Part shown: positions 55,108-62,761 of the stretch, piece by piece | Layout of the letters: every line of letters starts with the position of its first letter | How positions within the stretch are numbered: position 1 is the first letter of the stretch | Assembly: GCF_030623445.1 (NCBI RefSeq) | Contig: NZ_CP130613.1 | Location: forward strand, 930,001 to 994,000 | Direction: 5' to 3' | Origin: Pseudogemmatithrix spongiicola | GTDB taxonomy: Bacteria > Gemmatimonadota > Gemmatimonadetes > Gemmatimonadales > Gemmatimonadaceae | DNA length: 64,000 nucleotides | The notes under the pieces: model-generated | The model's input: the letters and a program-made list of their open reading frames with translations, nothing else | The model's database searches: none | What the model was told of the DNA's origin: nothing | Program-made: the position numbers and the translations under genes

Positions 55108-57027
55108 ATGGCCGGTTCGGCAGACCTCAACGCAGTCCTGGCGCAGCTGCGCGAGAAGTATCTCGCGTCCAGCGGCAACACGCTGGCGGCGTTCACGCAG
55201 CTCGCCGAGCAACTGCAGCGCGACCCGACGACGCCGGAAGTGGTGGAGGCACTGCGTCGCGAGCTGCATCGCGTGCACGGCACGGCCGGCAGTTACGGCT
55301 TCCACGAAGCCAGCCGGTTGGCCGGGGCGCTCGAGCCCGTCGCGGTGAAGTGGGCGTCCGATCCACAGCTGGATCGCGAGCGCCGCGCGGGCATCGTGCG
55401 GCAGTTCATCCGCGCGCTCGCCGGGTCGCTGCAGCAGGATCAGGCCGACGCGGCGTCGACGGCCGATGCCTTGACGCACCGCGTGCTGCTCGTCGAAGTC
55501 CCGCCGGAAGCCGCACCGGGCATCGTCGCCGAGGCGATGCACCGTGGGTACGCCGTCGAGCAGGTGCAGGCGACGGGCGTCTCGGCCGTGTTCGAGGCGA
55601 CGCAGCCGACGATCGTCATCGCCGGCGCGTCGGTTGCGCTGACGGTGCCGGAAGGCGTGCCGCTGCTCCTGCTGCGCACGCCCGGGGGCGCCGTCGCGCC
55701 GCGCGCCGCGGCGGCGCGCGTGCTCGAGGCCGCCACCGACCCGCGCGAGATCCTCATGATCGCCGAGTCCATGGCCACGCGCACGGGCTTGGTGGGCGTG
55801 ACCATCCTCGTCGTGGACGACGACGAGGCGATGGTGGCGCTGCTGCGATCGCTCTGCGAACGGCAGGGCATGTTCGTCGAATCGCGCCCCGATGCGCGCG
55901 AGCTCGCCCGCACGATCGACGAGGTGCGCCCCTCGCTGCTGCTGCTCGACATCAACCTGCCGGGCATCAACGGTCTCGTGGTCACGCGGCAGTTGAAGGA
56001 CAGCCCGCAGCATCGGGAGCTGCCCATCGTGCTGGTGTCGGGCAGCACGGACGTGGACACCCGCACGGCGGCGTTCGTCGCCGGCGCGGACGACTTCCAG
56101 TCGAAGCCGGTGGTCGCCGAGGAACTCCTGCGGCGCATCGAGCGCATCCTCGAGAACGCGCGGCAGCGGCAGCTCCAGCAGGGCATCCATCCGGCGACGG
56201 GCCTGCCGCTGGCACAGCGGACATTGCGGGCGTTCGACGAAGCCCTCATGGCCGCCGCGGCGCGCGCCGAGGCGATGTCCGTGGCGGTGGTGCGGCCGCT
56301 TGACCCGCCGGATGGCGTGCAGCGTTCGGCGCTGTGGCACCGCGAGCTGCGCCTGCTGTCCGCGGCGCTCGGGACGGACGGCGTGCTGATGGGGTTCCGC
56401 GACGAGACCGCGGCGCTGTTGGTATTCCCGATGCGTGCGGCGGTGGCCCTGGCGCGCCTCGAGCCGTACGCCGAGGCCTCGCGGGCGGACCTCGTGCCGT
56501 GGAGCGCCGGCGTAGTGGACTTGCTGCCCGGTGCCGACCCGTCGGCGTCCGCGTTGGCCGGTCTCGCCGAGGAAGCCTGGCTCGCGGCGCGCGACAATGG
56601 CGAGTACGTGCGGCGCTGGGATCCGACCGACACGGGCATCGCGCCCGATGTCATCGTCGTCGAGGACGATGCCGCGCTGGCGGACCTCGTGACCTTCGCG
56701 CTCGCCGCCCGCGGCCTGACCTGGGTGCGCTACAACACTGGACCGGCGGCGCTCGACGGCATGCGCGGCATGCGCGTGCGTGGCCGCTCGCCCATCGTCC
56801 TGCTGGACGTCGACCTGCCCGGCCTCGACGGCTTCTCGCTGCACGAGCGCCTGCGCGTGGAGCGACCCGGCGTGTTCCGCACCGTGTTCGTGTCGGTGCA
56901 TGCGACGGAGGCCGACCAGCTGCGGGCGATTCGCGCCGGCGCGCTGGACTACCTCGCGAAGCCCGTCAGCCTGCGGGTCTTGATGGCCAAGATCGCGAGT
57001 TGGCGGATGCGGGGCGCGGCCGCGTGA
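55108..57027 (+). CDS. Hpt-pseudoREC-REC-degenerate GGDEF-REC phosphorelay protein
   Basis: A multidomain signalling protein of 639 residues. Residues 5-120 are an Hpt domain (HRVHGTAGSYGF, phospho-His near 57). Residues 128-225 look like a receiver that has lost its Asp. Residues 232-352 are a full receiver (VVDDDEA, LLLLDINLPGING with Asp near 281, SKPV). Residues 355-495 begin like a diguanylate cyclase (GIHPATGLPLAQRTLRAFDEAL), but no GGDEF motif follows, so it is probably catalytically dead. Residues 515-636 are a second full receiver (VVEDDAA, LLDVDLPGLDG, AKPV). ATG 55108 starts the Hpt domain. A GATAAT at 55057-55062 may be its -10. Confidence 0.82.
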   Translation: MAGSADLNAVLAQLREKYLASSGNTLAAFTQLAEQLQRDPTTPEVVEALRRELHRVHGTAGSYGFHEASRLAGALEPVAVKWASDPQLDRERRAGIVRQFIRALAGSLQQDQADAASTADALTHRVLLVEVPPEAAPGIVAEAMHRGYAVEQVQATGVSAVFEATQPTIVIAGASVALTVPEGVPLLLLRTPGGAVAPRAAAARVLEAATDPREILMIAESMATRTGLVGVTILVVDDDEAMVALLRSLCERQGMFVESRPDARELARTIDEVRPSLLLLDINLPGINGLVVTRQLKDSPQHRELPIVLVSGSTDVDTRTAAFVAGADDFQSKPVVAEELLRRIERILENARQRQLQQGIHPATGLPLAQRTLRAFDEALMAAAARAEAMSVAVVRPLDPPDGVQRSALWHRELRLLSAALGTDGVLMGFRDETAALLVFPMRAAVALARLEPYAEASRADLVPWSAGVVDLLPGADPSASALAGLAEEAWLAARDNGEYVRRWDPTDTGIAPDVIVVEDDAALADLVTFALAARGLTWVRYNTGPAALDGMRGMRVRGRSPIVLLDVDLPGLDGFSLHERLRVERPGVFRTVFVSVHATEADQLRAIRAGALDYLAKPVSLRVLMAKIASWRMRGAAA

Positions 57028-58094
57028 ACGCGGCGTTCGTCCTCGGCGTCGTCGGCATCGTGCAGGTGGCCTTCCTGGCGCTGCTGCTCACCTTCGTCCT
57101 CGTGCGGCGGCGCTACGACCGGGAGCGGCGGGCCGCGTTCGTGGCGGGCCGGGAGGCGCTTGCGGCGCCGCTGCGCGACTGGATCGTGGCGGGCGCGCAT
57201 CCGGAACCGGTGGTGCGCGCGCTGCGGGCCTTGCCCCGCGGCACGGCGGTCGGGTACGTCTCGCTGCTCGCCCGGCAGACCATTCCCGAGGCGCAGCGCA
57301 ACGAACTGGCCATGGCGCTGCGCAACGAGCCGTGGGTGATGGCGGCCGTGCAGCGTCGCCGCTCGCGCTATTGGTGGCGGCGGCTCGAGTCGGCGCGCGC
57401 GCTCGGCATCGTCGGCACCGTGAAGGATCGCGACGCCGTGCTCGAGCTCCTCCGCGATGAGCATCCCGCGGTGCAGATCGCCGCGGCGACGGCGCTGCCG
57501 CGCGTCGCCGACGAGGCGCTGTTCGGGCAGGTCATGGATGAGCTGTTCGCGCTGCCCAAGGTGACCCGCACGTATCTCACGGGCATCCTGCGCCAGAGGG
57601 CCGCGGCGGCCGCGGTGCCGCTGGCGCATCGCATCCGCACGGGCGAGGGGGCCTCGGAACTCGCCGCGTGGATTGCCCTCGCGGCGTCGCTCGACGACCC
57701 GCGCGCCATCGAGGCGGCGTTGAAGCATGCCGCGCATCCCTCCGCGTTCGTGCGCCGGACGGTGGCGCGCGCGCTGGGCCGCTTCGCCGGCCCCGATGCC
57801 GCGCGCGTGCTCGCCGACCTAGTCGGCGACAGCGACGCGACGGTGCGGGCCGCCGCGGCCCGCTCGCTCGGGGAACTCGGCGCTACCGGTGCGGTGCCGC
57901 TGCTGGCCCCGCTGGTCAGCGATCCCGTGTGGCAAGTGCGCCTGCACGCGGCGCTCTCGCTCGCCCAACTGGGTGAGCGCGGGCGCGCCGCGCTGCGCGC
58001 CGCGCGCGAGGGCGGGGACCGTTTCGCGCGCGACATGGCGACGATGGTCAGCGGCCTCAGCGACGGCGCCATCCTCGAGATGGGGCAGGGTTGA
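57024..58094 (+). CDS. Membrane-anchored HEAT-repeat protein
   Basis: A 356-residue protein with one N-terminal membrane helix (residues 5-27) and a cytoplasmic array of HEAT repeats (ESARALGIVGTVKDRDAVLELL, HPAVQIAAATALPRVAD, VRRTVARALGRFAGPDAARVLADLVGD, VRAAAARSLGELGATGAVPLL). HEAT arrays are protein-binding scaffolds. It is coupled at both ends: its GTG overlaps the Hpt-REC stop, and its stop overlaps the glycosyltransferase start. I infer an adaptor linking the phosphorelay to the synthase. Confidence 0.8.
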   Translation: MNAAFVLGVVGIVQVAFLALLLTFVLVRRRYDRERRAAFVAGREALAAPLRDWIVAGAHPEPVVRALRALPRGTAVGYVSLLARQTIPEAQRNELAMALRNEPWVMAAVQRRRSRYWWRRLESARALGIVGTVKDRDAVLELLRDEHPAVQIAAATALPRVADEALFGQVMDELFALPKVTRTYLTGILRQRAAAAAVPLAHRIRTGEGASELAAWIALAASLDDPRAIEAALKHAAHPSAFVRRTVARALGRFAGPDAARVLADLVGDSDATVRAAAARSLGELGATGAVPLLAPLVSDPVWQVRLHAALSLAQLGERGRAALRAAREGGDRFARDMATMVSGLSDGAILEMGQG

Positions 58095-59533
58095 TGGACC
58101 CGGCCTGGGTCGGCATCGCGCGGGCCATCCTGTTCTGGACCGACTGGGCGGCCCTCGTCTACCTGTTGCTGCTCTCGACCGGCTACGCGGTGCTGCTGCT
58201 GCTGTCCATCCCGGAGCTGTGGCGGCACTGGCGTCTCGCCGCCGACGAGCACCTACAGCGCCTGCTGGCCTCCGACGCGCTGCCGCCGCTCACGCTGCTC
58301 GTGCCGGCCTACAACGAAGAAGTCACCATCGGTGCGAGCTTGCTCTCGTTCCTCACGCTGGAGTATCCGCAGCTCGAGGTCGTGGTCGTCAATGACGGCT
58401 CCAAGGACGCCACGATGCAGGCCCTCGTGCGCGAGTTCGACCTCTACGAGGTGCCGCCGGCCTTTCCCGTGACCATCCGCACGAAGCCCGTGCGCGGCTA
58501 TTATCGCTCACGCCGCTTTGCCCGCCTGCTGGTCATCGACAAGGAGAACGGCGGCAAGGCCGACTCGCTCAACGCCGCGATGAACGCGGCGCGGCATCCC
58601 TTCGTCGTGGCGGTGGACGCCGATACGCTCATCGAACCCGACGCGCTCATGCGGCTCGCGCGGCCCTTCCTCCTCGGCGCGAACGTGGCGGCCGTGGGCG
58701 GGACCATCCGCGTCGCCAATGACTGCACCGTCGAGCTCGGCCGCGTGACGGACGCGCGCGTGAGCAACCAGTGGATCGTCGGCTGCCAGGTCGTCGAGTA
58801 CCTGCGCGCGTTCCTCTTCGGGCGCCTCGGCTGGAACTCCCTCGGCGGCAACCTCATCATCTCCGGCGCCTTCGGGCTGTTCCGCAAGGAGTACCTGCTC
58901 GCCATCGGCGGGTACAAGACGGGCAACGTGACCGAGGACATGGACCTCGTCGTGCGCCTGCACCGTTATCTCCGCGAGAACGGCATCGCGGCGACGCTGC
59001 CCTTCATTCCCGACCCCGTGGCGTGGACCGAGGTCCCGACCTCGACGCAGGTGCTCTCGCGCCAGCGGGAGCGTTGGCATCGCGGACTCATCGGCACGTT
59101 GTGGACGCACCGGGCCATGCTGTTCAATCCGCGCTATGGCAGCATCGGGATGCTGGCGGTGCCGTTCTACCTCTTCGGCGAGATGCTGGCGCCGGTGGTC
59201 GAACTTGTCGGCTGGCTCGCGCTCTTCCTCGGGCTCGCCCTCGGGGCGGTGGACGCCGGCTTCGCCGCGCTGTTCTTCGCGGTGGCCATCGGGTACGGCA
59301 CCTTCCTGTCGCTGTGGGCCGTCGTGCTGGAGGAGACCAGCTTCAAGCGCTACCGGCGCCGCGTCGATTTCTGGAAGCTCATCGGCTTCGCGCTCATCGA
59401 GGGCCTGGGGTACCGGCAGATGACCGTGTTCTATCGCCTGCAGTCGTTCTGGAAGCACCTGCGCGGCGTGGAGAGCTGGGGCACGATGACGCGGCAGGGG
59501 TTCGGGACCAAGCCGCCGGCCCTCAAGCCCTGA
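58094..59533 (+). CDS. Processive family 2 glycosyltransferase
   Basis: A 479-residue inner-membrane glycosyltransferase of the cellulose/hyaluronan/PNAG synthase type. There are N-terminal membrane helices, then the GT2 domain: LVPAYNEEVTIG, VVNDGSKDAT, DADTLIEP (DxD), TEDMDLVVRL and the processivity motif RQRERWHRG (QxxRW). C-terminal membrane helices follow. It should build and push a polysaccharide chain across the inner membrane. No PilZ domain is visible, so c-di-GMP control, if any, is not through PilZ. ATG 58094 is chosen over TTG 58091 and overlaps the HEAT gene stop by one base (TGATG). Confidence 0.87.
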   Translation: MDPAWVGIARAILFWTDWAALVYLLLLSTGYAVLLLLSIPELWRHWRLAADEHLQRLLASDALPPLTLLVPAYNEEVTIGASLLSFLTLEYPQLEVVVVNDGSKDATMQALVREFDLYEVPPAFPVTIRTKPVRGYYRSRRFARLLVIDKENGGKADSLNAAMNAARHPFVVAVDADTLIEPDALMRLARPFLLGANVAAVGGTIRVANDCTVELGRVTDARVSNQWIVGCQVVEYLRAFLFGRLGWNSLGGNLIISGAFGLFRKEYLLAIGGYKTGNVTEDMDLVVRLHRYLRENGIAATLPFIPDPVAWTEVPTSTQVLSRQRERWHRGLIGTLWTHRAMLFNPRYGSIGMLAVPFYLFGEMLAPVVELVGWLALFLGLALGAVDAGFAALFFAVAIGYGTFLSLWAVVLEETSFKRYRRRVDFWKLIGFALIEGLGYRQMTVFYRLQSFWKHLRGVESWGTMTRQGFGTKPPALKP

Positions 59534-59542
59534 GGCGCGCGC

Positions 59543-61540
59543 TCAGCCGCCCTGCAGCTCGCGCCGGATGCGCTCGAGCAGCGACTGTTCGGAGTCGCGC
59601 GTCTTCACGAAGGCATCGCCGATGCGGATGCCGGCATCCTTCAGCGTCGCCTGCGTGAACTCCGTCGCGGAGTAGAGCAGGATCGGGATGGCCTTGAAGC
59701 GCGGATCGACGCGGAGGCGGCGGGCGAACGCGATGCCGTCCATGCCGGGCAGTCCGTGGTCGACGATGATGAGGCGGTACGGATGGCGGCCGAGCATGCG
59801 CGTCGCCGTCAGCGCGTCGGGCACGGCGACGGCGTGCGCGTACGGCTCGACCAGCGCACACATGACGGTGCGCATCGATTCGTCGTCCTCGACGATCAGC
59901 ACGCGCGGCCGCTCGTCCTCGCTGGTCGCCGCGGCCGGCGCCAGCGGAAGCACGACGTAGAACACGCTGCCGCTGCCCTCCGCCGGCGCCTCGAAGCCAA
60001 TGCGCCCGCCATGCAGTTCCGTGATGCCCTTGGCGATGCTCAGGCCGAGGCCCGTGCCGCCTGACCGCCGCGACTCGGCGCCGCCGGCCTGTTGGAAGCG
60101 ACCGAAGATGCGGGACGCGAACTCCTTGGGGATGCCGGGGCCGTGGTCACGGACGCAGACGCGCACACTCTCGCCCTCGACCTGTGCGCTCACCTCCACG
60201 GCCTCGTCCCTCGGCGTGAACTTCACGGCGTTCGAGACGAGGTTCGTGAAGACCTGGATGAGGCGGTCGCTGTCGCCGATCAGCTCGAGGTCCGGGATCT
60301 GCTCGAGGCGGAGGTGCACGCCGGCATCGCGGCTGAAGCCGTCAAGGCCGTTCAGCGTCGTTTCAAGGAGGGGGCGCAGCGCGACGCGGTCGTGACGGAT
60401 CTGCACATGCCCCGCATCCATCTTCTCGATGTCGAGGATGTCGTTGATCAGCCGGATGAGGCGGTCGGTGTTGGTGAGCGCGATGCGCAGCAGCTCGCGG
60501 CCCTTGGGGCTGAGCTCGCCGCCGGCGCCGCCGAGGAGCAGGCCGAGCGCGCCGCGCATCGACGTCAGCGGCGTGCGCAGCTCGTGGCTCACCGTCGAGA
60601 CGAAGTCCGCCTTGAGCCGCTCCAACTCCTTGAGCTTCTCGATGTCGTCCTGGAGCTGACGCTCGCGCGTCGCGATGCTCTGGGCGAGGCGATCGAACGT
60701 AAGGCCGAGGCGCGCCATCTCGAGGTTCGGCGCCTTGTGGTAGTTCGGCAGCCGTGCCGCATCGTACCGGCCGGCGTCGAGGGCTTCCGCCGCGCGCACC
60801 ACCTGCGTGAGCGAGCGCGAGAGCAGGCGCATGATCAGCGTCAGCGCCAGCATGAAGATGGCCACCGCGGCCGCGCGAATGAGGAAACCCTCCCACTCGT
60901 AGCGGGCCGCCTCCGTCTCGATTTCGGCCTCCAGCTGCGTCAATCGCTCGCGGACCTCACGCAGCACCCGGGCGTGGTCGGTGCGCATCGAGTCGATGAA
61001 ATCGATGCCCCGGTCCACGCGGCGACTCCCCGCAGTGCCCGGCGCGAAGGCTGCGTAGCCGTCGCGCCGGCGCACCGCGAAGTTCACGCGGGCCACCTCG
61101 TCGTCGTAGAGTGCCACCGAGACGCGCAGGCGCTGCAGGCGGCGGGTGATGGTGAGGTCCGCGTCGAGCTGCTCGGCGATGATGGTGGCGTCGCTGTCGA
61201 AGGCCCGACGCGCCGCCTCGTACCGCATCGCCTCGGACTCGTCCGCGTTGATGATGAATCCGCGGTGCGAGGCCGCCATCGTGCTCAGCGACGCCAGCAT
61301 GCGGACGGCCGCGACCTCGGCGAGGTGGAGGCGATCCATGCGTTCGGCCCGCGCCCGCGCCTCGGCCTGCGACACATCCGCCGCGAGCCGCGCCGTGAGG
61401 AACCACGCAAACGCCACCAGCACGCCGATCGCGGCCAGCTGGGAGGTGAGGGGGAGGCGGCGCCACCACCAAGCAGCCTGCAGCTTCGCGGCGCCCGTGG
61501 GGGGCTCCGGCGTCTCGTCGGGAATGGGCGCCTCGGTCAT
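59543..61540 (-). CDS. Hybrid sensor histidine kinase with CHASE3-like sensor and receiver
   Basis: A membrane kinase of 665 residues. A first membrane helix near 30-50, a helical CHASE3-like periplasmic region (MLASLSTMAASHRGFIINADESEAM) and a second helix near 220-240 lead into a HAMP-like linker. The kinase core is complete: SHELRTPLTSMRGA (His near 320), NLVSNAVKFTP, DHGPGIP and GTGLGLSIAKG. A C-terminal receiver has VEDDESM, IIVDHGLPGMDG (Asp near 593) and VKTRD. As a hybrid kinase it needs an Hpt partner, and one is encoded 2.5 kb away. Its stop is 9 nt from the convergent glycosyltransferase stop. Confidence 0.88.
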   Translation of the reverse strand: MTEAPIPDETPEPPTGAAKLQAAWWWRRLPLTSQLAAIGVLVAFAWFLTARLAADVSQAEARARAERMDRLHLAEVAAVRMLASLSTMAASHRGFIINADESEAMRYEAARRAFDSDATIIAEQLDADLTITRRLQRLRVSVALYDDEVARVNFAVRRRDGYAAFAPGTAGSRRVDRGIDFIDSMRTDHARVLREVRERLTQLEAEIETEAARYEWEGFLIRAAAVAIFMLALTLIMRLLSRSLTQVVRAAEALDAGRYDAARLPNYHKAPNLEMARLGLTFDRLAQSIATRERQLQDDIEKLKELERLKADFVSTVSHELRTPLTSMRGALGLLLGGAGGELSPKGRELLRIALTNTDRLIRLINDILDIEKMDAGHVQIRHDRVALRPLLETTLNGLDGFSRDAGVHLRLEQIPDLELIGDSDRLIQVFTNLVSNAVKFTPRDEAVEVSAQVEGESVRVCVRDHGPGIPKEFASRIFGRFQQAGGAESRRSGGTGLGLSIAKGITELHGGRIGFEAPAEGSGSVFYVVLPLAPAAATSEDERPRVLIVEDDESMRTVMCALVEPYAHAVAVPDALTATRMLGRHPYRLIIVDHGLPGMDGIAFARRLRVDPRFKAIPILLYSATEFTQATLKDAGIRIGDAFVKTRDSEQSLLERIRRELQGG

Positions 61541-61585
61541 AGCTCGCGCGAAAGCTGCGCACGCGGCCCCGCGCGCGCCACCGCA

Positions 61586-61595
61586 ATGGTAAATT
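61586..61595. promoter_or_regulatory. Overlapping divergent -10s between the hybrid kinase and transaldolase
   Basis: The plus strand has TAAATT (61590-61595), giving a leader of about 25-30 nt for the transaldolase gene. The minus strand has TACCAT (61591 to 61586), giving about 40 nt for the kinase gene. The hexamers overlap by two bases. Confidence 0.4.
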
Positions 61596-61626
61596 GCCGT
61601 TCTCCCGTCACCCTGGCTCCCGACCG

Positions 61627-62757
61627 ATGTCTGCCTCCACGCCGCTCCACGCCCTGCACGCCGCCGGCCAGTCCATCTGGCTCGACTTCATCGACCGCAC
61701 GCTGCTGCAGGGCGATGCGCTCGCCCGTCGCATCCGCGACGACGCGCTCACCGGCATGACGTCGAATCCGACGATCTTCGAGAAGGCGCTGGCCGCAGGC
61801 ACCGCGTACGACGCGCAGCTGAAGGCCGCCGCCCCGGGCAAGTCGGCCTGGGAGCTGTTCGAGCTCGTGGAGACGGACGACGTCCGGACGGCCTGCGACA
61901 TCTTCCGCCCCGTGTACGACGCGTCGGGCAAACGCGACGGCTACGTCTCCATCGAGGTGTCGCCGGGCGCCGCGCACGATGCCAAGGCCACCGTCGCCGA
62001 AGCGCATCGCCTCTGGGCGACGGTCGATCGCCCGAACGTCATGATCAAGGTGCCCGGCACGCCCGAGGGCTGCATCGCGCTGGAGCAGCTGATTGCCGAC
62101 GGGCTGAACGTGAACGTGACGCTGCTGTTCGCCGTCGAGGCACATGCCCGAGTCATCGAAGCCTACCTCAAGGGCCTCGAGCGCCGCGCCGCCGCCCGCC
62201 GCCCGCTGGACCACGTCGCCAGCGTCGCCTCGTTCTTCGTGAGCCGCGTGGACTCGGCCATCGACGCCGCCCTCGCGGCGCAGGTGAAGGCCGGGACGCT
62301 CGGCGCGGACCGCGCCGGCGCGCTGCAGGGCAAGGCCGCCATCGCCAACGCCAAGCGTGCCTACCGCTTGTTCCGCGAGAAGTTCAGCGGACCGCGCTGG
62401 GCCGCCCTTGCCGCCAAGGGCGCGCAGCTGCAGCGCCCGCTCTGGGCCAGCACGAGCACGAAGAATCCGGCGTACCGCGACACGATCTACGTCGAGGAGC
62501 TCATCGGCCCGGATACGGTCAACACCATGCCGCCGAACACCCTCGAGGCTTTCCGCGACCACGGCGTCACGCGCCGCACGGTCGATGTCGACCTCGCCGC
62601 CGCGGATGCGCTGCTCGCGGAGCTCGAGACCGTCGGGATCCGGCTGGACGCCGTCACCGACACGCTGCTCGCCGAAGGGCTGGCGTCGTTCCAGAAGTCG
62701 TTCGACACGTTGATCGCCGGCATCGAGCAGAAGACCGCCGCCCTCGCCGCGCGCTGA
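61627..62757 (+). CDS. tal: Transaldolase
   Basis: Transaldolase moves a dihydroxyacetone unit between sugar phosphates in the pentose phosphate pathway. The 376-residue length fits the longer Tal class found in actinobacteria and cyanobacteria. The N-terminal IWLDFIDRTLL, MTSNPTIFEKAL, the Schiff-base Lys in NVMIKVPGTPEG, NVNVTLLFAVEAH and the C-terminal ASTSTKNPAY are present. ATG 61627 begins the protein; the open frame extends only 11 codons further. Pyruvate kinase follows after 4 nt, so these form a central-carbon operon. Confidence 0.93.
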   Translation: MSASTPLHALHAAGQSIWLDFIDRTLLQGDALARRIRDDALTGMTSNPTIFEKALAAGTAYDAQLKAAAPGKSAWELFELVETDDVRTACDIFRPVYDASGKRDGYVSIEVSPGAAHDAKATVAEAHRLWATVDRPNVMIKVPGTPEGCIALEQLIADGLNVNVTLLFAVEAHARVIEAYLKGLERRAAARRPLDHVASVASFFVSRVDSAIDAALAAQVKAGTLGADRAGALQGKAAIANAKRAYRLFREKFSGPRWAALAAKGAQLQRPLWASTSTKNPAYRDTIYVEELIGPDTVNTMPPNTLEAFRDHGVTRRTVDVDLAAADALLAELETVGIRLDAVTDTLLAEGLASFQKSFDTLIAGIEQKTAALAAR

Positions 62758-62761
62758 CGCC

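Noticed and set aside
51952-56901. Very long minus-strand frame merging hydrolase with 2 kb antisense to the Hpt-REC gene
   Set aside because: The hydrolase has its own GTG and signal peptide at 54618, overlapping the receiver stop. Upstream translation is low-complexity antisense.
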